From positions 1-15,403 of the forward strand of contig JASLXW010000035.1 of assembly GCA_030740135.1 (NCBI GenBank): a DNA stretch of 15,403 nt. Direction: 5' to 3'. A program made the translations under genes and the position numbers. The notes under the pieces were generated by a model. The model saw only the letters and a list, made by a program, of their open reading frames with translations. It was not told where the DNA came from and did no database searches. Positions 1 to 6,456 of this stretch are shown one piece after another (position 1 is the first letter of the stretch; every line of letters begins with the position of its first letter). The stretch is from Nitrospinota bacterium (GTDB lineage Bacteria > UBA8248 > JACPRG01).

Positions 1-45
1 CTGGGTGGTGGGGGAGCCGAGGTCGATTCCGATGTAGCACTTCAT
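1..45 (-). CDS. bcrA: Benzoyl-CoA reductase ATPase subunit, N-terminus only (BcrA- or BcrD-like)
   Basis: Only the first 15 codons are in the window; they read MKCYIGIDLGSPTTQ. The GIDLGS segment is the phosphate-1 loop that starts ASKHA-fold ATPases of the BcrA/BcrD/BadF/BadG/HgdC family. This subunit family holds a 4Fe-4S cluster between two ATPase subunits and drives electrons into the BcrBC catalytic half. The start ATG (45-43) lies 16 nt after the bcrB stop, in the position bcrA occupies in the known bcrCBAD order, so bcrA is the likelier name and bcrD the alternative. Upstream is GGGG but no strong Shine-Dalgarno. The loop reads SPTTQ where many family members read STTTK. The identification rests on few residues plus strong context. 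Confidence 0.8.
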   Translation of the reverse strand, partial: MKCYIGIDLGSPTTQ

Positions 46-61
46 GGGCGCCCCGTTTCGT

Positions 62-1384
62 TCAAGCGTCCGCCGCGCCGGTCTCCGCGCCGCGGCGCTT
101 CTGGTCGATCATCTGAAACCAGCTTTCCAAGCGGTTCTTGATGTTGGCGGCGGAGAAGTACCGGGGATCCACCAGGTCGGACTCGACGAAGGCCGCGGAT
201 TTTCCGGTGCGTCGCTCGATCTCCCGCATGATCAAAAGCTGGCCGGCGGAGAAGCTGTTGCAGCTCTTGATCGAGTTGATCAGGAAGCCGTCGGCCCGGT
301 ACTCGTTCATGTAGGTCTCGATCATCTCGACCCGCTGCGGCAGATTGAGGTTGGTGTAGCACCCCAGGCAGTAATCGGCCAGGGTCTCCAGCGGGTGGTC
401 CGGATCGTGGCGGAAGCCGAAGTCGTAGACGCCGCCGACCTTCGTGTAGGTGCTGGCCACCACCACCGCCCCTTCTTCATAGAACATCTTCCAGAAATCC
501 CGAAAGTGGGTCCAGTTGGGCGGTCCCTCGACGACCAGGCGGTACTTCTCCTCGCCCATCTCCCCCTCGGGCGTGACCGGCCCCTTCCCCCGGGCCAGGC
601 GCGCCGCGATTTCCCCGCGCAGGACCCGGTAGTACTCCACCGCTTCGCCCGTGCCGCGGAAAGCGGTGAAAATGGGGCCGATGTAGAAGACGCCGCCGAA
701 GTAGGCATCGATGGGCGAGGGGACGTTCTTGGCGCTCTGGAGCACCCAGACAAAGTCGTCCTCGGCCGCGGCCGAATTGCGCAGGTGCTCACGCAGGCGG
801 TCGATGTCGAACTTGACCCCGCTCACCCGCTCGAGCGCCGGGATCACCTCCTCCCGGAGCTGTTTGACCACGTACTCGCGCATGTTCGGGGTGACCCTCC
901 CGTCGCCCTCGTAGGGGATGTGGAGCATCACGGTCTCGCAGCCGTACTCGTCCCGCAACAGCTCGAACCACTTCATGAAGGTGAAGCAGCCCGTGTAGGA
1001 CAGAAGCAGCAGGTCGGGATCGGGCATGGGCTTGCCGTTGGGCGCGATGTTGCCCTTGGCCATCATCCCGATGTCCGCCTTCACGTACGTGCAGACATCC
1101 TCGGAATGGCCCCGCTTCTCGGCCTCCAGGATCATCGCGCCGCTCTTTTTCCGCATCCCATTTTGAATAGCGTTGATCTCCGGCAGGTTGTTGAGCATGT
1201 CGAAACACAGGATCAACTCGTTCAGGTTTCCGGGGACGTAGGTGGACGCGACCTTACGGCCCGACTCCCGGGCGCCGGTCAGCTTCTCGTAGTTCTCTGC
1301 GATCAGGGCCTTCTGCTTGAGCATCGAAGGCTCCTTGACCTCCTCCCCCTTCGGCGGGCCCGCTTGCAGTTGGACGCTCATCAT
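62..1384 (-). CDS. bcrB: Benzoyl-CoA reductase subunit B (class I, 2-hydroxyacyl-CoA dehydratase D-like)
   Basis: A 440-residue subunit of ATP-dependent benzoyl-CoA reductase, which reduces benzoyl-CoA to cyclohexa-1,5-diene-1-carbonyl-CoA. BcrB and BcrC form the catalytic half carrying the iron-sulfur clusters. The protein belongs to the HgdB/FldB/BcrB superfamily. Candidate cluster-ligand cysteines include Cys133 (SYTGCF), Cys339 and Cys342 (YCLGC) and Cys375 (IKSCNSFSAGQ). The C-terminal FVESDLVDPRYFS segment followed by RLESWFQMI is typical of the family. I chose the ATG at 1384 because it forms an ATGA overlap with the bcrC stop and has GGAG about 6 nt upstream. The next codon is also ATG (1381), so the first residue is uncertain by one. 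Length fits the family (about 430). It lies between bcrC and bcrA, in the classic order. Confidence 0.92.
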   Translation of the reverse strand: MMSVQLQAGPPKGEEVKEPSMLKQKALIAENYEKLTGARESGRKVASTYVPGNLNELILCFDMLNNLPEINAIQNGMRKKSGAMILEAEKRGHSEDVCTYVKADIGMMAKGNIAPNGKPMPDPDLLLLSYTGCFTFMKWFELLRDEYGCETVMLHIPYEGDGRVTPNMREYVVKQLREEVIPALERVSGVKFDIDRLREHLRNSAAAEDDFVWVLQSAKNVPSPIDAYFGGVFYIGPIFTAFRGTGEAVEYYRVLRGEIAARLARGKGPVTPEGEMGEEKYRLVVEGPPNWTHFRDFWKMFYEEGAVVVASTYTKVGGVYDFGFRHDPDHPLETLADYCLGCYTNLNLPQRVEMIETYMNEYRADGFLINSIKSCNSFSAGQLLIMREIERRTGKSAAFVESDLVDPRYFSAANIKNRLESWFQMIDQKRRGAETGAADA

Positions 1385-2553
1385 TCGCTCCACAGTTTGA
1401 TGGAATCGGCGAACGTTCCGGCCTGCTCGCGGATGGGCTGCATCTGGCCGGAGTTCTCGGCGTATTTGAAGGAGATGTGCGGGACGTTCTCCCGCGAGAG
1501 GGCCTTGGCCAGCATGGGCCAGTCGAGAAGGGCCGGGTCGCAAAAGCTGGGCGCGGCGAAGATGACGCCCTCGGCGCCCCGGCGGCGGACGGTCTCCACC
1601 AGGAACCGGCCCTTCTGCGCGCCGTCGGGCTCGTACTTGACGGCCGCGGCGCTCGAGTGATGCAGGAAGGCGGTGACCAGGTTGGCGACGGGGTCTCCTT
1701 TAACCGGCACGTCTTCCAGCAACCAGCGGTGCACCAGCATGAATTCGTCGTCCACGATGTAGCAGCCCGCCAGCTCGATGGACTTGATCAGGTTAAGCGG
1801 CGGTTGCTCGCAAAACGGGCCCTGGAGCAGGATGCGGCAGTTATCGCGCATGGGCCGATCCTCCGTCTCGGCCCCGGCCAGGTAGTCCCACAGGAGGCGG
1901 GAATGCTCCTCCACCGGCAACACCATGCCGGCCCGCATGAGCAGGTAGACCTCCGAGGTCGGGGCCTTCCACGGCTGCCGGGCCCGAAAGTCGTAGACCT
2001 CGTTCACGAGGCGGCGGTTTTCGTTGTAGACGGCGACGGAGCGCCGCAGGTCCTCGTCGGTGATCCTCCGTCCCGCCACCGCCTCCAGACCCTCTTGGAG
2101 CTCCCGAAGCTCGCGGATGTAGTATTCGCCGCCGATCTCGTCCCGGAAGTTCTGCGGCACGTCGAAGTAGCGGACGTAGACGTCGGGAAACATCAGCTTC
2201 CACATGCCGGAGAGGTTGCGGATGACGTCGCAGATGCTGGGGAACAGCAGGCCGTCGACGAAGTCCAGCCGCCGGGTGAGGGCGAGCTCGATGGTCGAGC
2301 GCGGGATGCGGCAGATGTAGCTCTGGTAGTAGGCGTCGCCGTGGATCACCTCGAGCGAATCGCCCCCCCCGAGAATCCCCATCGGCAACATGCCGCCGGC
2401 GTGGATGAGCTCGCGCGGCACGTAGACCGGCATGTAGCCGATCACCTTTCGGCCCGCCTCGGCCGCCTTCCATTCGCGGACGCAGGTGAAATTCAGGTCC
2501 TCGAACAGGGCCTCGCAGCGCTCAACGATCTCTTTGGTGGATTGATGGGTCAT
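1381..2553 (-). CDS. bcrC: Benzoyl-CoA reductase subunit C (class I)
   Basis: A 390-residue partner of BcrB in the catalytic half of benzoyl-CoA reductase, also of the 2-hydroxyacyl-CoA dehydratase D superfamily. The N-terminal segment KVIGYMPVYVPRELIHAGGM is characteristic: these proteins open with a G-x-x-P-x-Y-x-P-x-E-L/I-I-x-A-x-G pattern. Likely cluster cysteines sit in YICRIP, SICDVIRN, GPFCEQPP and SFCDPALL. The ATG at 2553 starts 3 nt after the dch stop. Its Shine-Dalgarno is poorly spaced (GAGG one base from the ATG), which suggests translation coupled to dch. The gene ends in an ATGA overlap with bcrB, consistent with equimolar production of the two subunits. A C8 run at about 2363-2370 encodes part of a Gly-rich stretch. 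I see no truncation, and length matches BcrC/BadD-type proteins. Confidence 0.93.
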   Translation of the reverse strand: MTHQSTKEIVERCEALFEDLNFTCVREWKAAEAGRKVIGYMPVYVPRELIHAGGMLPMGILGGGDSLEVIHGDAYYQSYICRIPRSTIELALTRRLDFVDGLLFPSICDVIRNLSGMWKLMFPDVYVRYFDVPQNFRDEIGGEYYIRELRELQEGLEAVAGRRITDEDLRRSVAVYNENRRLVNEVYDFRARQPWKAPTSEVYLLMRAGMVLPVEEHSRLLWDYLAGAETEDRPMRDNCRILLQGPFCEQPPLNLIKSIELAGCYIVDDEFMLVHRWLLEDVPVKGDPVANLVTAFLHHSSAAAVKYEPDGAQKGRFLVETVRRRGAEGVIFAAPSFCDPALLDWPMLAKALSRENVPHISFKYAENSGQMQPIREQAGTFADSIKLWSE

Positions 2554-2556
2554 GCC

Positions 2557-3327
2557 TCAACGGTTTTCCCAGACGGCCGGCCGCTTTTGGATGAAGGCCT
2601 CGAGCCCCTCGACGGCGTCGCGGGTGCCCATCAGGCCGGAGAGGTAAAGGTCCTCGACTTCGGCCAGCCGGGCCTTGACCCGGTCGGTGAACCCCCCGCG
2701 GGCAGCGCGCACGGCGAAGCGCAGCGAGCTGCCGCTCAACGGGGCCAGGCGCTCGTCGAAGTAGGCCAGCGCCGCCGCCTCCGGGTCCTCGGCGACCGCG
2801 TTCACGAGCCCCATGGCCGCCGCCTCCCCGCCCGCAACGCTGCGCCCCGAAAACAAAAGGTCCTCCGCACGCGGGCGGCCGATGCGCTCGGCCAGCAGGC
2901 AACTCGCGGCGGGCGCGAAGACCGCCAGCTTGATCTCGGGCTGGCCGAGCCGGGCGTCGGGGGCGGCGAAGATCAGGCTGCCGGCGCTGATCAACTCCAG
3001 GCCGCCCCCCAGGCACTCGCCGCGCACGGCCGCCAGGACGGGCACCGGGCATTCCACCATCCGTCCGATCAGCCGGTGAAAGCCCTTGAGCATGGCCGCG
3101 CACTGACCGGGCAGGTGCTCCTCGACGCTGGCCCCGAAGCTGAAGTGGGGACCCTCGTGGTCCAGCAACACGCCGTTCAGGTCCGGCGAATCCGGGGGTT
3201 CGGCGAACGCCTCGGCCAGCGCGGCGATCATCCCGGCGTCGATGATGTTGGCCTTGGGCCGGGCGAGGCGAAGGCGCAGGAGCCCGCCGTCTCGGTCCCG
3301 CCACACCTTCAGGGGTCCCCCGCTCAT
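2557..3327 (-). CDS. dch: Cyclohexa-1,5-diene-1-carbonyl-CoA hydratase
   Basis: A 256-residue crotonase-fold enzyme that adds water to the dienoyl-CoA made by benzoyl-CoA reductase, giving 6-hydroxycyclohex-1-ene-1-carbonyl-CoA. The N-terminal LRLARPKANIIDAGMIAAL motif is very Dch-like. Two oxyanion-hole segments are visible: HFSFGASVEEHLPG at about residues 60-75, and RGECLGGGLEL at about 103-113. The ARLGQPEIKLAVFAP block follows. An upstream in-frame extension exists, but the ATG at 3327 is preferred because it overlaps the oah stop as ATGA and gives the family length. In Thauera the order is dch-had-oah-bcr; here dch lies between oah and bcrC, so the oah-dch-bcrC-bcrB block is tightly coupled. 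Generic enoyl-CoA hydratase is the fallback call. Confidence 0.9.
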   Translation of the reverse strand: MSGGPLKVWRDRDGGLLRLRLARPKANIIDAGMIAALAEAFAEPPDSPDLNGVLLDHEGPHFSFGASVEEHLPGQCAAMLKGFHRLIGRMVECPVPVLAAVRGECLGGGLELISAGSLIFAAPDARLGQPEIKLAVFAPAASCLLAERIGRPRAEDLLFSGRSVAGGEAAAMGLVNAVAEDPEAAALAYFDERLAPLSGSSLRFAVRAARGGFTDRVKARLAEVEDLYLSGLMGTRDAVEGLEAFIQKRPAVWENR

Positions 3328-4475
3328 GATTTCACTTCTGTCTTCGGCATCAGGCTCTCGGTCAGCTCCGGCGACCACGGCGTGCCCCGGGCCAGCGCTT
3401 GCCGCAGGGCCACAAAGTCGATCTCCCGTCCGGTTTCCCGCGTGCCCTCGTTGAAGGCGCGGAATCCGGCGCGGGCCTCGGTCGTCATGTTGAGGGCGAG
3501 CCAGGCGCGGGAGTTCTCCTTGTTGCGGTTCCACGCCTCCAGCTTCGGTTTGCGTAGCTCCTCCAAAGTCTTGGTCGTGCAATCGGGAAAGGTGAGGAGC
3601 AGCTTGCCGCACAACTCCTCCACCCGCTCGTCGAGAAGGCTCAGGTCCACCTCGCCCCGTTTCACAAGCCCCTTGGCCCCCTCCAGCTCATCGCCGGTCT
3701 TGCTCTCGCCGTAGAGGATGCGGCCGTATTCGTCGAACATGCGGTCGACCCACACCAACGGGTTGGGGACGAACCGGTCCTCGACCCTCAGCGCCGGGAC
3801 GATGTCCAGGACGATCCCGAGGCGGTACGCCTTGTGGGCCGAGAACGGCTCGCAAAGGACGCCCGAAACCATGGCCTGCTCGCCGCCGATCAGGACGGGC
3901 AGGAAGTCGGTGGAACCGCCGATGGGCGCGGAACCGTGCTTGGGGCCGGCCTGTCCTAAGCGGGCCAGGTCCTGGGCGACGGAAAAATCGCAGGCCATCC
4001 CGATCTCCTGTCCGCCGCCGATGCGCATGCCGTTGACCCGGCAGATCACCGGCTTGTCGCAGCCGAGGATGGACGACACCATGTCGTTGAACAGCCGCAT
4101 GTACTGCCGGTACTCCTGCGGGTTGCCCGCGTAGTACTCGGCGTATTCCTTCGTGTTCCCGCCAGTGCAGAACGCCTTGTCGCCGGAACCGGTGAACACC
4201 ACGGCGTTGACGTCGCGGGCGTTGGAGGCCTCGCGGAAGGCGAGGATCACCCCCTTCACCATTTCGGTGGTATAGGAGTTGTACTGCTGGGGATTGTCCA
4301 GGGTGATCCAGGCGTTATAGAGGCCGCCGGCCGCCCCGCCGTCGGGGGTCTTGGCCGGACGCTTCTCGAAAAGGACCCCCTCGACCACGCGCTCCTCCCC
4401 CCCCCCCGCCAGATTGTGGTCCTGGAGCTCGGCGGGGGCGGTCCGGCTCATCACTTCTGCGGTCTCGCGAGTCAT
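3324..4475 (-). CDS. oah: 6-oxocyclohex-1-ene-1-carbonyl-CoA hydrolase (ring-opening; Oah/BamA)
   Basis: A 383-residue crotonase-superfamily hydrolase. It adds water to the double bond of 6-oxocyclohex-1-ene-1-carbonyl-CoA and cleaves the ring to 3-hydroxypimeloyl-CoA. It is the diagnostic enzyme of anaerobic benzoyl-CoA degradation. Visible segments are LDNPQQYNSYTTEM, the oxyanion region DKAFCTGGNTKEYAEYY, NGMRIGGGQEIGMACDF, and the Oah/BamA-typical PKHGSAPIGGSTDFLP. I use the ATG at 4475 because GGGAG lies about 11 nt upstream; ATG 4451 is a second choice. The first 30 residues are variable and contain a G11 run on the coding strand (4397-4407). An 80-nt GC-rich gap separates it from had. 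Its stop overlaps the dch start. Confidence 0.94.
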   Translation of the reverse strand: MTRETAEVMSRTAPAELQDHNLAGGGEERVVEGVLFEKRPAKTPDGGAAGGLYNAWITLDNPQQYNSYTTEMVKGVILAFREASNARDVNAVVFTGSGDKAFCTGGNTKEYAEYYAGNPQEYRQYMRLFNDMVSSILGCDKPVICRVNGMRIGGGQEIGMACDFSVAQDLARLGQAGPKHGSAPIGGSTDFLPVLIGGEQAMVSGVLCEPFSAHKAYRLGIVLDIVPALRVEDRFVPNPLVWVDRMFDEYGRILYGESKTGDELEGAKGLVKRGEVDLSLLDERVEELCGKLLLTFPDCTTKTLEELRKPKLEAWNRNKENSRAWLALNMTTEARAGFRAFNEGTRETGREIDFVALRQALARGTPWSPELTESLMPKTEVKS

Positions 4476-4555
4476 CTTGTGTCGAGCTCCCTTCAGACGT
4501 TGCCGTTGAACGCGCCGGCCCGGCCACCGGACGGACCGGTTCGGCGACCGGCCGC

Positions 4556-5629
4556 TCAGGCGTTCGGAACGAGGATGGCGCGGCGAGTCATCTTGCCGGC
4601 GTGAACCGCCTCGAAGACGGTGTTGATCTCTTCCAGGGGGCGTTTGTCGACGAAGGGCAAAAGCTGAACCTTGCCGTCGAGAACAAGATCGAGCGCGCCC
4701 GGATAGAGCTCCGGCGGGCAGCCCCAGTTGCCCAGCGCCCGGGCGTGGAACGCCATCAAGTTGGAGAGCCGAATCTCCACCTTCTCCATGGTGAAGCCCA
4801 CCACCCCAAGGGTGGCGCCGTGCACCAGAAGACCGAAGGCGGTCTCTTGCCCGGACTTGGTGCCCGAGCACTCGAAAATGAACCATTCGGTGGCGGGCAG
4901 GCCCTTCTCCTTGGCGATGGCGGAGATCGCCTTTTTGAGATCGCGGCCGCCGATCTCACGGGCATTGAAGGTCTCGGCGGCGCCATGTTCGGCAATGGTG
5001 TCCAGCTTCTTCCGGTCGATGTCCACGGCCACGACGGTGGCCCCGAACGCGTTGGTGACCTGGGCGCAGTAGCCGCCGACGCCGCCGACGCCGATTACCA
5101 CGGCGAGGCTTCCCGGCTTCACGTCCGCCTGCACCACCGCTTGATAGGGCGTGGTCACGGCGTCCGCCACCACCGAGACATCGGCAAGCTGCATACCGGA
5201 AGAAGCGAGGCGCCCCTCGTCCACCGGGCAGAGCCCGCGGGCCGGCGCCTTGATGTGGGTGCCGAAGCCGCCCTGGATGTCGTTGCCGGGCATCTGCTGC
5301 CGGCGGCAGATGGTGCCCCTGCCGCGCCTGCACAGGTCGCACTCGCCGCAGGGGATGACGGCGGGGATGATCACCGCCCGGCCCTCCCATTCGCCCGCGC
5401 CCTCGCCGGCGGCGACAACGCGCCCGCTGATCTCGTGGCCGAGGGTCAAAGGCAGGGGATGGTTCGTGCGGACACCGTCATAAAGGTAACCGAGGTCCGT
5501 GTGGCAGACACCGCAGCCGGCGACCTCGACCACCACCTCGCCGGGGTCCGGGGGGAACGGATCGAAGTCCGACTTCGTCATCGGCTCTCCGGGGGCGCTC
5601 ATCAACCAACGGTGCGCGGAAGCAGGCAT
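4556..5629 (-). CDS. had: 6-hydroxycyclohex-1-ene-1-carbonyl-CoA dehydrogenase (NAD-dependent, zinc MDR)
   Basis: A 357-residue medium-chain alcohol dehydrogenase. It oxidises 6-hydroxycyclohex-1-ene-1-carbonyl-CoA to the 6-oxo compound with NAD+, the step between Dch and Oah. The catalytic zinc region [15 protein letters not shown] and GHEISGRV is present. The structural-zinc lobe has four cysteines in [15 protein letters not shown]. The Rossmann glycines are GVGGVGGYC, and the following [11 protein letters not shown] supplies the acidic residue expected for NAD preference. The ATG at 5629 is supported by a strong purine-rich ribosome site (AAGGAGAGGAGGGA) ending at the start codon. The gene begins 15 nt after padR ends. 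The family call is certain; the exact substrate comes from its position beside oah, dch and bcr. Confidence 0.91.
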   Translation of the reverse strand: MPASAHRWLMSAPGEPMTKSDFDPFPPDPGEVVVEVAGCGVCHTDLGYLYDGVRTNHPLPLTLGHEISGRVVAAGEGAGEWEGRAVIIPAVIPCGECDLCRRGRGTICRRQQMPGNDIQGGFGTHIKAPARGLCPVDEGRLASSGMQLADVSVVADAVTTPYQAVVQADVKPGSLAVVIGVGGVGGYCAQVTNAFGATVVAVDIDRKKLDTIAEHGAAETFNAREIGGRDLKKAISAIAKEKGLPATEWFIFECSGTKSGQETAFGLLVHGATLGVVGFTMEKVEIRLSNLMAFHARALGNWGCPPELYPGALDLVLDGKVQLLPFVDKRPLEEINTVFEAVHAGKMTRRAILVPNA

Positions 5630-5644
5630 TCCCTCCTCTCCTTC

Positions 5645-6286
5645 TCAAAGGCCCGCCGAAGCGGAAACGGCAAAGGCATCGGTCGTCTTCACTTCCTCAC
5701 CCGCCGCATCCGGCCGCGCGGCCTCGCGAATCCGAATCTGCTCCACGGCCCACCGGCACCACCGAATGTACATTTCCTCGCCGGCGATGGCCTGATATAG
5801 TGTGAGGCGCCGGCAGAAGAGCGGGTCCTTCTCGGAGGGAGTCCCCTGGAGAGGGCCCCACCGGTCCCTGAGGCCGGCCTCGACGCCTCGGAAGGTCTCC
5901 AGGCGCTTCTCGTGAAGGCCCAGATGGCGCTCGAGTGAGCCAATGGCTTCTTCGGGCGGGAGAAGTCCGAAGCCGAACACCTTCAGGAGCATCTCGTCTT
6001 TGGGCTGCTGGAGGAGGGATTCCGTCCGCAACCAGCCGACGAGGGCCTCCTTTCCCTTCTCGGTGACAGAGTAGACCTTTCGGTTGGGGCGTCCGTCCTG
6101 GATCTCGCAACGCGAGACAACCCAGCCCTCCCCCTCCATCCGCTTGAGCTCACGGTATATCTGCGTGTGGCCGGCGTGCCAGAAGAAGATCAACGAAGCC
6201 CCGAACCGCTTCGTGAGGTCGTAGCCCGTCAGGGGCCGATCACTGAGGAGCTCGAGGAGTGCGTACCGGAGCACGGGTCCCGCCAT
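5645..6286 (-). CDS. PadR-family transcriptional regulator, first gene of the benzoyl-CoA operon
   Basis: A 213-residue PadR-type regulator. The N-terminal winged helix (about residues 5-85) shows the family pattern: LRYALLELLSDRPLTGYDLTKRF, then HTQIYRELKRMEGEGWV, and the wing GRPNRKVYSVTEKGKEAL. It is followed by an alpha-helical C-terminal dimerisation domain (about 95-190, Vir_act_alpha_C type). Such proteins usually repress adjacent genes and release DNA on binding a small aromatic or other ligand. The ATG at 6286 has GAGG 9 nt upstream. Because it is the first gene of the had-oah-dch-bcr operon, it would be made with its targets and probably autoregulates. A CATAT-N12-ATATG repeat overlaps its start codon. 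The effector is unknown; a CoA thioester of the pathway is a reasonable guess. Known benzoyl-CoA regulators such as BzdR are a different family. Confidence 0.88.
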   Translation of the reverse strand: MAGPVLRYALLELLSDRPLTGYDLTKRFGASLIFFWHAGHTQIYRELKRMEGEGWVVSRCEIQDGRPNRKVYSVTEKGKEALVGWLRTESLLQQPKDEMLLKVFGFGLLPPEEAIGSLERHLGLHEKRLETFRGVEAGLRDRWGPLQGTPSEKDPLFCRRLTLYQAIAGEEMYIRWCRWAVEQIRIREAARPDAAGEEVKTTDAFAVSASAGL

Positions 6287-6305
6287 ATGAAAACCTCGCT
6301 ATATG
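6284..6305. promoter_or_regulatory. Possible PadR operator, CATAT-N12-ATATG
   Basis: Inverted repeat of two 5-bp arms separated by 12 bp, with one arm covering the padR start codon. PadR-family dimers bind short AT-rich inverted repeats with spacers of this order. A protein bound here would block padR-operon expression. The arms are short, so chance is a real alternative. Confidence 0.3.
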
Positions 6306-6329
6306 GGCACATGCACTTATGAAACAAGT

Positions 6330-6335
6330 TACATA
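6330..6335 (-). promoter_or_regulatory. Candidate -10 element for the padR-had-oah-dch-bcr operon
   Basis: Read on the minus strand, the hexamer is TATGTA, preceded by GGG and followed by an AT-rich stretch. No convincing -35 box is spaced before it, which would fit an activator-dependent promoter. If this is the -10, the start site would be near 6323 and the 16-bp palindrome at 6379-6394 would be centred at about -63, close to a class I FNR/CRP position. Speculative. Confidence 0.25.
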
Positions 6336-6378
6336 CCCTCCACAACCCGAGAAGATGCCGCCTCCGTGCGCTCTGAAC

Positions 6379-6394
6379 CATGATCCGGATCATG
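6379..6394. promoter_or_regulatory. Perfect 16-bp palindrome with FNR/CRP-family half-sites
   Basis: CATGATCCGGATCATG is an exact palindrome in the 170-bp divergent region between padR and the sulfatase-like gene. Its core TGAT-N4-ATCA matches the half-site arrangement of FNR/CRP regulators (FNR consensus TTGAT-N4-ATCAA, with one outer base per side differing). FNR-type control of benzoyl-CoA genes is known in Azoarcus (AcpR). It could act on either divergent gene. Confidence 0.45.
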
Positions 6395-6456
6395 CTTTTC
6401 AGTTTTTTTGGGGCGCCGGGCCGCCACAACCTTCGAGACAGGGAAACCGATAGCTC

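Noticed and set aside
44..1660. Long plus-strand open frame opposite bcrB
   Set aside because: It is the complement of bcrB/bcrC codons in high-GC DNA; composition is Leu/Val/His/Asp-rich with no family motifs.
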